Shown here: positions 1-5,393 of the stretch, one piece after another | Position numbering within the stretch: position 1 is the first letter of the stretch | How the letters are laid out: each line of letters begins with the position of its first letter | DNA from: a bacterium | GTDB lineage: Bacteria > Myxococcota_A > Bradymonadia > UBA7976 > UBA1532 | Length of the DNA stretch: 8,715 nt | Direction of reading: 5' to 3' | NCBI GenBank assembly: GCA_030424955.1 | Contig: JAUHVS010000202.1 | Location: forward strand, 1-8,715 | Notes under the pieces: model-generated | Databases searched by the model: none | What the model was told of the DNA's origin: nothing | What the model saw: the letters and a program-made list of their open reading frames with translations, nothing else | Made by a program: the position numbers and the translations under genes

Positions 1-89
1 GCGTCTTCACTGCGGCTGCAGCCCGGTGAGGCGGCTCGCCCCCGCCGCCCGGCGCCGCGCAGGCGGCCAGGCAGGCGGCGCGCGGTGCT

Positions 90-395
90 TCAGGCCTTGC
101 GGCCCTTGCGCGTCTCGTAGACGTAGACGAACAGCCCGCCCTGGCGGAACTGCATGCGCACCTGGCCGTCCTCGCGATCGAGGGTGGCCGACTGCATGTT
201 GTCGATGGTCGCGTCCTTGGCCATCTGCACGGCCTCGTCGCGATCCTGGATGATCTGCTCGCCGTCGCGGGTCACGAGGATGTACCCGTACTCGCGATCG
301 TCCTCTTCGACCTCGCCCATGCCGTCATCGCCCGAGTCGATGCCGTCGTCGTCGAAGTCCTCAATGTCGTTGTCGTCGATGTCGTGCTGGCTCAA
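90..395 (-). CDS. Small protein with acidic N-terminal tail, function unknown (TTG start)
   Basis: A 101-residue protein that I do not recognise. Residues 5-35 form an acidic tail with 18 Asp/Glu and almost no hydrophobic residues. A compact alpha/beta-looking part follows at about 36-95, beginning YGYILVTRDGEQ, then a helix-like stretch with DEAVQMAKDA, then hydrophobic strands ending LFVYVYE. The C-terminus is basic (RKGRKA). There is no signal peptide, membrane segment or cysteine, so it is probably cytoplasmic. The start is TTG at 395. The reading frame stays open far upstream, but that extension is antisense-like Arg/Pro/Gly-rich sequence overlapping marR, whereas TTG has a good ribosome site (AAGGGAG at 402-408, six bases away). 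It lies 158 bases downstream of the MarR gene on the same strand. The acidic tail could be a disordered or nucleic-acid-mimicking segment; that is inference. The gene call is fairly sure, the function unknown. Confidence 0.8.
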   Translation of the reverse strand: MSQHDIDDNDIEDFDDDGIDSGDDGMGEVEEDDREYGYILVTRDGEQIIQDRDEAVQMAKDATIDNMQSATLDREDGQVRMQFRQGGLFVYVYETRKGRKA

Positions 396-401
396 AGTCC
401 G

Positions 402-408
402 CTCCCTT
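402..408 (-). promoter_or_regulatory. Ribosome binding site deciding the TTG start
   Basis: On the minus strand this reads AAGGGAG, six bases before the TTG at 395-393. It is the best Shine-Dalgarno match in the neighbourhood. It supports a non-ATG start for the acidic protein instead of the long upstream extension of the same frame. Confidence 0.6.
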
Positions 409-431
409 CTTGCCGCAGGTGACCCCCCAGC

Positions 432-450
432 GGCGGCGCAATATGCCGCC
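432..450 (-). promoter_or_regulatory. Inverted repeat in the leader of the acidic-protein gene
   Basis: GGCGGC at 432-437 and GCCGCC at 445-450 are perfect 6-base inverted arms around a 7-base AT-rich centre (GCAATAT). The repeat lies 37 bases upstream of the TTG start, and a separate 10-base palindrome, GCAAATTTGC, lies at 469-478. It could be an RNA hairpin or a protein operator. No T-run follows, so it is not a Rho-independent terminator. Chance is a real alternative at this GC content. Confidence 0.25.
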
Positions 451-553
451 GAGATCTGCAGCGCGCAAGCAAATTTGCGGTCTGCTGAGTTCCCCTCATC
501 GGAGCCGTCAAGGGGTTTCTGTGCGGCGCGCCCAAACAGGCGCCAGCCCGCGC

Positions 554-1045
554 TCAGCGCGGCCCTGCGTCCTGCAGCGGATCGCCCGTCATCAAGATGG
601 GCGCGGCCTCCAGTCCGTCGGCCTCCATCATGGTCACGATCTGCTTGAGCGCCTCGTCCAGGGCCTGCTGGCCGGCCTCTGGCAGGGCGGCCAGGCGCGA
701 CGCGAAGCGATCCTGCAGCGGCGAGGGCGCGAGCTGCGCGAGGCGCTGGCCCTCCTCGGTGGCGCTGACCAGCACCCGCCGGCGATCGGTCTGGCTGCGC
801 TGGCGCTGGATCACCCCCCGCCGCTCGAGGCGGTCGAGGATGCCCGTGATGGTGGCCTGGCTGAGGGACACGCCGCGGGCCAGGCTGCCCGCCGTGCACT
901 CGCCGTGGGTGGTCAGGTAGCGCAGGCACACCAGCTGCGGCGAGGTGAGGTTGCAGTGCTGGGCGAGCCGGCGGCTGTGCAGATCGATGGCCCGGGAGAT
1001 GCGCCGCAGCGAACGCAGGATGTCGTCTTCAAATGCGCTCGCCAT
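554..1045 (-). CDS. MarR-family transcriptional regulator
   Basis: A 163-residue protein, a normal MarR length; the family are dimeric winged-helix DNA-binding proteins, usually repressors relieved by small ligands. Residues 8-30 form the first dimerisation helix. The winged helix covers about 33-97: LTSPQLVCLRYL is the helix leading into it, SLSQATITGILDRLERRG at 60-77 is the recognition-helix region, and the wing carries the family hallmark DRRR at 87-90 followed by VLVSATEEG. The C-terminal helices contain APSPLQDRF and a closing dimer helix around LKQIVTMMEAD. ATG at 1045 was chosen over a possible GTG at 1090 because it has GAGG five bases upstream and starts where the family normally starts. 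It lies 52 bases downstream of the HExxH gene on the same strand, with a candidate promoter of its own. It may autoregulate and might control the nearby MATE exporter, a common MarR target type; that link is inferred. Confidence 0.93.
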   Translation of the reverse strand: MASAFEDDILRSLRRISRAIDLHSRRLAQHCNLTSPQLVCLRYLTTHGECTAGSLARGVSLSQATITGILDRLERRGVIQRQRSQTDRRRVLVSATEEGQRLAQLAPSPLQDRFASRLAALPEAGQQALDEALKQIVTMMEADGLEAAPILMTGDPLQDAGPR

Positions 1046-1072
1046 GGGAGCCTCGGTTCGCCTAGGGCCCCC

Positions 1073-1101
1073 ATCCTGCGGGACGCCCACCTCGGGATCA
1101 A
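1073..1101 (-). promoter_or_regulatory. Candidate promoter for the marR-type gene
   Basis: On the minus strand TTGATC (1101-1096) and CAGGAT (1078-1073) are separated by exactly 17 bases, resembling a sigma-70 -35/-10 pair. Transcription would begin near 1066, about 20 bases before the ATG, and over the small dyads CCTAGG/GGGCCC at 1061-1070. The -35 overlaps the stop codon of the HExxH gene. Each hexamer is only a partial consensus match, so this is tentative. Confidence 0.28.
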
Positions 1102-1679
1102 CCGTGCCCGGGCGATGACAGGAGCGTGTCGCGCTGCCGACGCAGCGCCCGGCGGAGCTGTCGGGGGAAGGGCCACATGTACAGATAGTCAGGCCCGGTG
1201 AAGCGCTCGATGATCTGCTCGATGAGCCAGTCGGGGATCTCGCCCTTCACCTCGGCCCACACCCGCAGGGTCTCGGTGTAGCCCCGCCACTCCCACCAGG
1301 CCCGCGCGGTGATCCCCACCGGCAGGGCCAGCACGTAGCTCAGCTCGAACAGCACCGGGAAGCGGCGGGCGTCGCGCAGGTGCACCGCCTCGTGCCGCAG
1401 CAGGGCGTACAGGTCGAAGGTGGCCGTGCAGTCGTACCAGTGGCGCGACGGGAAGTAGATCCGCCCGAACATCACCGTGGTGTAGGCGCTGAGGTAGCTG
1501 GGGTTGAAGGGCCGGACCAGCGCCCCGATGAGGCGCTGGAGCCTGGACTCGTCCTTGAACCGCAGGTCGAAGCCGGGCAGCTCGGCCCGCAGCCCCTCGA
1601 CCAGCTGGTCGAGGTCGGCGCGGGTGAGCGCGGCAGGGGCGCGCGGCGGGCAGGCCGCGGCCGGGGGGGGCGTGCTCAG
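1098..1679 (-). CDS. Predicted zinc metallopeptidase-like protein (HExxH), unusual start
   Basis: About 193 residues if translation begins at CTG 1679. The motif LLRHEAVHLRDA puts HExxH at residues 96-100, the signature of gluzincin/zincin-type metalloproteins: two His ligands and a catalytic Glu. A Glu in WWEWRGYTE (E130 or E136) could be the third zinc ligand. A hydrophobic stretch (FELSYVLALPVGITARAWW, about 111-129) follows the motif, and the segment before it (NPSYLSAYTTVMFGRIYFPS) looks like a conserved strand. No signal peptide is seen. No ATG, GTG or TTG in frame precedes residue 69. The CTG overlaps the lipoprotein stop (CTGA) and is the simplest start. GTG 1475 or ATG 1472 would still keep HExxH but lack a ribosome site. 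Coupling to the lipoprotein suggests a joint envelope role. I know of no assigned function; peptidase activity is inferred from the motif only. Confidence 0.75.
   Translation of the reverse strand: MSTPPPAAACPPRAPAALTRADLDQLVEGLRAELPGFDLRFKDESRLQRLIGALVRPFNPSYLSAYTTVMFGRIYFPSRHWYDCTATFDLYALLRHEAVHLRDARRFPVLFELSYVLALPVGITARAWWEWRGYTETLRVWAEVKGEIPDWLIEQIIERFTGPDYLYMWPFPRQLRRALRRQRDTLLSSPGHG
1663..1670. repeat. Eight-base G/C homopolymer in the start region of the HExxH gene
   Basis: G8 on the plus strand, C8 in the coding sense, six to seven bases after the proposed CTG start. It encodes the Pro run near residues 4-6. Homopolymers of this length are indel-prone in replication and sequencing, and a one-base change here would put the whole HExxH domain out of frame with that start. 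Confidence 0.6.
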
Positions 1680-3388
1680 TTGAGCTTCATGTCCTGCTGC
1701 AGCTCGATGCCCTTGTCGGTGAAGAGCAGGCTGTAGCTGGTGTAGCCCATCGCGCCGCCCAGGGCGTTCAGGATGGCCTTCTCGTCGGCGCCCATGGGGG
1801 CCGAGGCCTGCATCAGGGTCAGGAACTGGCCCACGTCGTAGCCGAAGTGCAGCACGGGCGCGGTGGCGGGCTTCGCGGTGATGAGGCCGGTCAGCTTGGC
1901 CTCCATGCCGCCGCCCACCGAGAGGGCCAGGGCCTTGGTGTTCATCGCGATGTGCGGGGCCTCGACCACCGGCGGGATCAGGCCCGCGGGCAGGGCGACG
2001 GGCTTGCCGTCGGCGGCCACGGTGAGGCTGGCCAGGGGCGGCACCATGCCCTTGGCCATGGCCATGAGCTGATCGGCGCCGTCGGCCGCGAGCAGGGCGT
2101 AGGCCTTGATGTTCTTGGGCTGGCCGCCGGCGAACTCGCCGCTCTCGAGCACCACGCGCAGGCCCTTGAGGCCGTTGACCACGGGGGGCAGGGGCTGGCC
2201 CATGGCCATCGCGGCCTGGGTGACGCCCTGGTTGAGCTCGGCGAACTGCGCGCACTTGTAGGGCGCGGCCTTCATGGCCTCGATCTTGGTCTTGGCGAAG
2301 GCGATGGTCTTGCCCACGTCGAGGCCCAGGCCGAACTGCATCAGGGCCTTGTCAGCCATGCCGCCGGGCATCTGGACGCTCAGGCCCGCCAGCTCCTTGG
2401 CGAGGCCCGACTCCATCTCGACGACGTACTTGGCCTGCCAGCGGTCGGCGGTCAGGTCGGTGTAGCCGAAGACCATGCGGGGGGCCTTGGCGACCATCCC
2501 CTTGATCTCGCCCTTGCAGGTGCCATCCAGGGGGGGCGTGGGCGCGCCGATGGCGGTCCAGATCTCCTGGTTGAGGCCCTTGCCGTCCCCCATGACGATG
2601 TCGGCGATGAGGTTGAGATCGATGATGCCGGTGCCGAAGCCCTTGAAGCCGTAGGCCGCGTTGACCTTGGCCAGGGCGTTGTCGGTGGCCATGCTCTTGG
2701 CGGGCTTGGCCTGGCCGAAGGCCATCGGCAGCAGCTTGCCCATGGCGGCGTCGGGGCCGAAGGTGACCACCAGCTCGTTGCCCACGATGGCCGCGGCGGC
2801 GGTCATGCCGTCGTTGCTGACCTTGTAGTACTCCTGGGCGCCCAGCTTGTCGGTGGGGGCCTTGACGCCCGCCTTGGTCTCGACGCGGCCGATCATGGCC
2901 TTGAACGCGGCGGGATCCTTCAGGCTGACGCGGAACACGGGCAGCACGCCCACGCCGTAGAGGGCGAAGGTGGGCTCGGTGCTGAAGCCGAGCTTCTCGA
3001 GGCCAGCGCGGTTGAGGTTGCCCTTGATCTCCTCGGCCAGCGCGCGGGCGACCTTGTCGTCGGTGTCCTCGGTCGCCGGCTCGGCGAGGGCCTTGGCGAG
3101 CTCCTCGTCGAGCTTCTTGAAGAGGGGCTCCATGACGCCGAAGAGCTTGTCCATCGCGGCCTTCGGCAGCGGCTGGACCGACGCGAAGACGTAGGGCGTG
3201 TCCGACGGGATCATCGCCAGCACGGCCGCCGCCTCGGCGGTGGGCTTGGCGCTCGCCGCGACGGCGGCCTTGCTCGCCGCGGTGGCCCCAGCGGCGCCGG
3301 GCTTGTCGCCGCCCTTGTCACAGCCAGTCATCGCCAGGGCGCTGAACGCACCCACCAACATCAGGTTCTTGCCGAGCGTGGTCCGCAT
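1676..3388 (-). CDS. Large predicted lipoprotein, unknown function (DUF3352-like resemblance)
   Basis: A 570-residue protein with a type II signal peptide: positive start (MRTTLGKN), hydrophobic core at 9-19, and a lipobox-like AMTGC with C23. Met at -3 is not ideal. The residue after Cys is Asp, which in enteric bacteria retains lipoproteins at the inner membrane; whether that holds here is unknown. Residues 24-55 are a low-complexity Ala/Lys/Gly linker. The mature domain opens with AAVLAMIPSDTPYVFASV, which resembles the start of DUF3352-type proteins (from memory, not searched). It is rich in Met, Ala and Gly, with repeated beta-like segments and two further cysteines (C291, C379) that could form a disulfide. 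ATG at 3388 has GGGAGGGA upstream at 3403-3396. It heads the minus-strand block, and its stop overlaps the HExxH start. A periplasmic structural or inhibitor-like role is possible but not shown. Confidence 0.9.
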   Translation of the reverse strand: MRTTLGKNLMLVGAFSALAMTGCDKGGDKPGAAGATAASKAAVAASAKPTAEAAAVLAMIPSDTPYVFASVQPLPKAAMDKLFGVMEPLFKKLDEELAKALAEPATEDTDDKVARALAEEIKGNLNRAGLEKLGFSTEPTFALYGVGVLPVFRVSLKDPAAFKAMIGRVETKAGVKAPTDKLGAQEYYKVSNDGMTAAAAIVGNELVVTFGPDAAMGKLLPMAFGQAKPAKSMATDNALAKVNAAYGFKGFGTGIIDLNLIADIVMGDGKGLNQEIWTAIGAPTPPLDGTCKGEIKGMVAKAPRMVFGYTDLTADRWQAKYVVEMESGLAKELAGLSVQMPGGMADKALMQFGLGLDVGKTIAFAKTKIEAMKAAPYKCAQFAELNQGVTQAAMAMGQPLPPVVNGLKGLRVVLESGEFAGGQPKNIKAYALLAADGADQLMAMAKGMVPPLASLTVAADGKPVALPAGLIPPVVEAPHIAMNTKALALSVGGGMEAKLTGLITAKPATAPVLHFGYDVGQFLTLMQASAPMGADEKAILNALGGAMGYTSYSLLFTDKGIELQQDMKLN

Positions 3389-3402
3389 CTCGCCGTCCCT
3401 CC

Positions 3403-3416
3403 CGCGCCTTGGCGCG
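3403..3416 (-). promoter_or_regulatory. Dyad abutting the lipoprotein ribosome site
   Basis: The minus strand reads CGCGCCAAGGCGCG, which can fold as a 5-base stem with a CAAG tetraloop. It directly abuts the Shine-Dalgarno GGGAGGGA (3403-3396) and lies between the candidate promoter and the start codon. It could modulate initiation or bind a protein; chance is possible in such GC-rich DNA. Confidence 0.3.
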
Positions 3417-3442
3417 TCTCGTGGTCCCTCTTGAACCGGGCG

Positions 3443-3471
3443 GCTCTATCACTTCGCCGGGGCGGTCGCAA
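3443..3471 (-). promoter_or_regulatory. Candidate promoter of the lipoprotein operon
   Basis: Minus strand TTGCGA (3471-3466), a 17-base spacer, then TAGAGC (3448-3443). This fits a sigma-70-type promoter with a weak -10. The start would fall near 3436, giving a leader of about 48 bases. The surrounding sequence is locally less GC-rich than the genes. No equally good hexamer pair was found for the divergent exporter gene. Confidence 0.38.
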
Positions 3472-3510
3472 GCTGAGCCCCAGAAACCGTGTGGTGGCGC
3501 GGACATTCCT

Positions 3511-3543
3511 TGATCGCCGGCCGGAAGTGCTGATCCTGGCCGG
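3511..3543 (+). repeat. Imperfect direct repeat upstream of the MATE gene
   Basis: TGATCGCCGGCCGG at 3511-3524 recurs as TGATCCTGGCCGG at 3531-3543, exactly 20 bases later. The same sequence also gives an inverted pair, CCGGCC at 3517-3522 and GGCCGG at 3538-3543. Two same-face sites two helical turns apart, 20-50 bases before the exporter start, are a plausible operator. The binding protein is unknown; the nearby MarR protein is a candidate by position only. Confidence 0.35.
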
Positions 3544-3562
3544 ACATCGCCCAAGGGCCTGC

Positions 3563-4888
3563 ATGCTGACCCCCGACCGTCGCGCCCGCATCCAGGGCCT
3601 CGCGCTGCCGATCATCGGCGGCATGATCTCGCAGAACGTGCTCAACCTGGTGGACACCGCCATGGTGGGCTCGCTGGGGGACGCCGCCCTCGCCGGCGTG
3701 GGCCTGGGCGGCTTCGCCAACTTCATGGCCATCGCCTTCATCACCGGCATGTCGGCCGGCGTGCAGGCCATGGCCTCGCGGCGCCTGGGCGAGGGCCGCA
3801 CCACCGAGACGGCCGTGCCCCTCAACGGCGGCCTGCTGGTGGTGGCGCTGCTCGCCGTGCCGCTGTCCATCGTGCTGATCGCCCTCGCGCCCCGGCTGTT
3901 CCCGCTGCTGGTGGACGACCCCGAGGTGGTGGCCCTGGGCACGCCCTACCTGCAGTGCCGGCTGGGCGCGATGGTGGCCGTGGGCATGAACTTCTCGTTC
4001 CGCGGCTACTGGAACGCCGTGGATCGCTCGGCGCTGTACCTGCGGACCCTGCTGGTGATGCACGTCACCAACATCGCCCTGAACTATGTGCTCATCTTCG
4101 GCCACCTGGGCTTCCCCGAGCTGGGCGCGGTGGGCGCCGGCCTGGGCACGGCCATCAGCACCTATGTGGGCACCGCCTACTACTTCTGGCTGGGCCGCAC
4201 CCACGCCAGGGAGGCCGGCTTCCTGCGGGGCCTGCCCGGCCGCGACACCGTGCGCACCATGGTGCGGCTGTCGGTGCCCGCCGGGCTGCAGCAGTTCTTC
4301 TTCGCGGCCGGCATGACCGTGTTCTTCCGGCTGGTGGGCATGGTGGGCACCCAGGAGCTGGCGGCGAGCAACGTGCTGCTGAACCTGATGCTGGTGGCGA
4401 TCCTGCCGGGCCTGGGCTTCGGGCTGGCCGCCGCGACCCTCGTCGGCCAGGCCCTGGGGAAGGGCGACCGCCCCGGGGCCCGCGAGTGGGGCCTCGACGT
4501 GGTCAAGCTGGCCAGCGCGGTGGTGGGGATCATCGCGATCCCCGCCATGATCTACCCCGAGGGCCTGCTGCTGCCCTTCATCCACTCCGCCGACACCCTG
4601 GCGCTGGCGGCCGGGCCCCTGCGGCTGATCGCGATCCTGCTGCCGCTGGACGCCGTGGGCATGGTGTTGATGAACGGCCTGCTCGGCGCGGGCGACGCGA
4701 AGCAGGTGATGCGGGTGAGCATCGTGACCCAGTGGGTCTGCCAGCTGCCGCTGGTGTTCCTGGTGGGGCCGACCCTGGGCTGGGGGCTGTTCGCGATCTG
4801 GGCGGTGCAGACGGGCGCGCGCGCGGCCCAGTCGCTGGTGTTTTTGGGCATCTGGCGCGGCACCGGCTGGGGCCACTCGAAGGTCTGA
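3563..4888 (+). CDS. MATE-family efflux transporter (NorM/DinF-like)
   Basis: A 441-residue, highly hydrophobic protein of the usual MATE length and consistent with 12 transmembrane helices in two homologous halves. MATE proteins export organic cations, drugs or metabolites across the inner membrane, driven by Na+ or H+. Family features visible are: helix 1 with QNVLNLVDTAMVGSLG, where D31 sits at the conserved acidic cation-coupling position; FITGMSAGVQAMASRRLGEG at 59-78; the N-half signature LNYVLIFGHLGFPELGAVGAG at about 173-193; and the C-half counterpart GLGFGLAAATLVGQALGKGD at 283-302, followed by MNGLLGAGDAKQVMR. ATG 3563 has AAGGG at 3553-3557 and starts directly before helix 1. The frame is open far upstream, but that part is antisense to the lipoprotein and is not coding. 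It is divergent from the lipoprotein gene. No membrane-fusion or outer-membrane partner is nearby, as expected for single-component MATE pumps. Substrate cannot be told. Confidence 0.95.
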   Translation: MLTPDRRARIQGLALPIIGGMISQNVLNLVDTAMVGSLGDAALAGVGLGGFANFMAIAFITGMSAGVQAMASRRLGEGRTTETAVPLNGGLLVVALLAVPLSIVLIALAPRLFPLLVDDPEVVALGTPYLQCRLGAMVAVGMNFSFRGYWNAVDRSALYLRTLLVMHVTNIALNYVLIFGHLGFPELGAVGAGLGTAISTYVGTAYYFWLGRTHAREAGFLRGLPGRDTVRTMVRLSVPAGLQQFFFAAGMTVFFRLVGMVGTQELAASNVLLNLMLVAILPGLGFGLAAATLVGQALGKGDRPGAREWGLDVVKLASAVVGIIAIPAMIYPEGLLLPFIHSADTLALAAGPLRLIAILLPLDAVGMVLMNGLLGAGDAKQVMRVSIVTQWVCQLPLVFLVGPTLGWGLFAIWAVQTGARAAQSLVFLGIWRGTGWGHSKV

Positions 4889-4913
4889 GCCGACAGCGCC
4901 GCCGCGCAGCGCC

Positions 4914-5393
4914 TCAGAGCCGGCCGGCCGCCATGAGCTGTCGCAGGTGGGTGGCCACGGTGCGGCCGGCGGTCGCGAGCACTGTGCCGTCGTCGCCGCG
5001 GGTGCCCTGATCCACCGCCAGCGCGAGGGTCCACACCTGGCGGGCCGCGCAGGCGCCGGCGCGGCGGGTGGCGGCGATGTCGACCGACACCTCGCCCAGC
5101 CCGCTCCACCAGCCAGGGTGGGCCTGCCAGCGCAGGGTCAGCTCGGCGTGCACGGCGCCGGGGGGCGCAGGCGCGGGCGCCGCGGCCATGAAGGCCCGGG
5201 CGACCGCCCCGGTGTCGTCCCCGGTGACCGCCACGGTCCAGCGCGCGGGCCCAGGGGGGCAGGCTGGCTCGGCGGCCCCCTGCGCCCACTCGCCGTGCAC
5301 GAGCAGCGCCTCGGGGGCGCGGGGCCAGGCCCACGTCGCGATGGCGCCGGCCAGCAGCAGCAGCAGGATCGACAGGCGCAGCCGGGGGCTCAT
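4914..5393 (-). CDS. Small membrane-anchored protein of unknown function, coupled to sulfatase-fold gene
   Basis: A 159-residue protein that I do not recognise. A short basic start (MSPRLRL) leads into a single hydrophobic segment, residues 8-23 (ILLLLLAGAIATWAW). This is either an uncleaved N-terminal anchor or a signal peptide; there is no lipobox Cys at its end. The rest should lie in the periplasm. It has two cysteines (C45, C115) that could pair, Pro/Ala-rich stretches around 72-79, and beta-like segments such as ELTLRWQAHPGWW and VWTLALAVDQG. It closes with a helix-like TVATHLRQLMAAGRL. ATG 5393 forms an ATGA overlap with the stop of the upstream sulfatase-fold gene, so translational coupling decides the start; an in-frame upstream start at 5423 has less support. 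It is the last gene of its operon and converges on the MATE gene. Its position suggests an accessory to the enzymes, which is inference. Confidence 0.82.
   Translation of the reverse strand: MSPRLRLSILLLLLAGAIATWAWPRAPEALLVHGEWAQGAAEPACPPGPARWTVAVTGDDTGAVARAFMAAAPAPAPPGAVHAELTLRWQAHPGWWSGLGEVSVDIAATRRAGACAARQVWTLALAVDQGTRGDDGTVLATAGRTVATHLRQLMAAGRL

Noticed and set aside
1..89. Possible gene or terminator downstream of the acidic-protein gene.
   Set aside because: Only GC-rich short repeats (GCCGCCTGC-like) with no T-run, and no supported reading frame.
171..300. CTCGCGATCG occurring twice (171-180, 291-300) as an interspersed repeat element.
   Set aside because: Both lie inside the acidic-protein gene, encode DRE/DDRE-type codons, and extend no further.
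480..511. TTGACG on the minus strand (511-506) as the -35 of a promoter for the acidic-protein gene.
   Set aside because: No acceptable -10 hexamer 16-18 bases downstream; left as an isolated -35-like match.
548..563. CCGCGCTCAGCGCGG inverted repeat over the MarR stop as a terminator.
   Set aside because: Almost no loop space and no T-run; common by chance at this GC content.
396..929. Upstream extension of the acidic-protein frame across marR.
   Set aside because: Arg/Pro/Gly-rich, overlaps the whole MarR winged-helix gene in another frame, and the TTG at 395 has a good ribosome site.
1847..3562. The plus-strand MATE reading frame stays open about 1.7 kb upstream of the ATG, antisense to the lipoprotein gene.
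   Set aside because: The translated extension is Gly/His/Leu-rich antisense-type sequence without domains; the lipoprotein frame has a signal peptide and proper codon pattern, and the ATG at 3563 has a ribosome site and family-like start.
3449..4876. A long minus-strand open frame, His/Gln-rich, opposite the MATE gene.
   Set aside because: Low-complexity composition typical of antisense frames in GC-rich DNA; the MATE protein on the other strand is unambiguous.
4886..4916. Bidirectional terminator between the convergent MATE gene and the small membrane protein.
   Set aside because: The gap holds direct CAGCGCC repeats, not an inverted repeat with a T-run.
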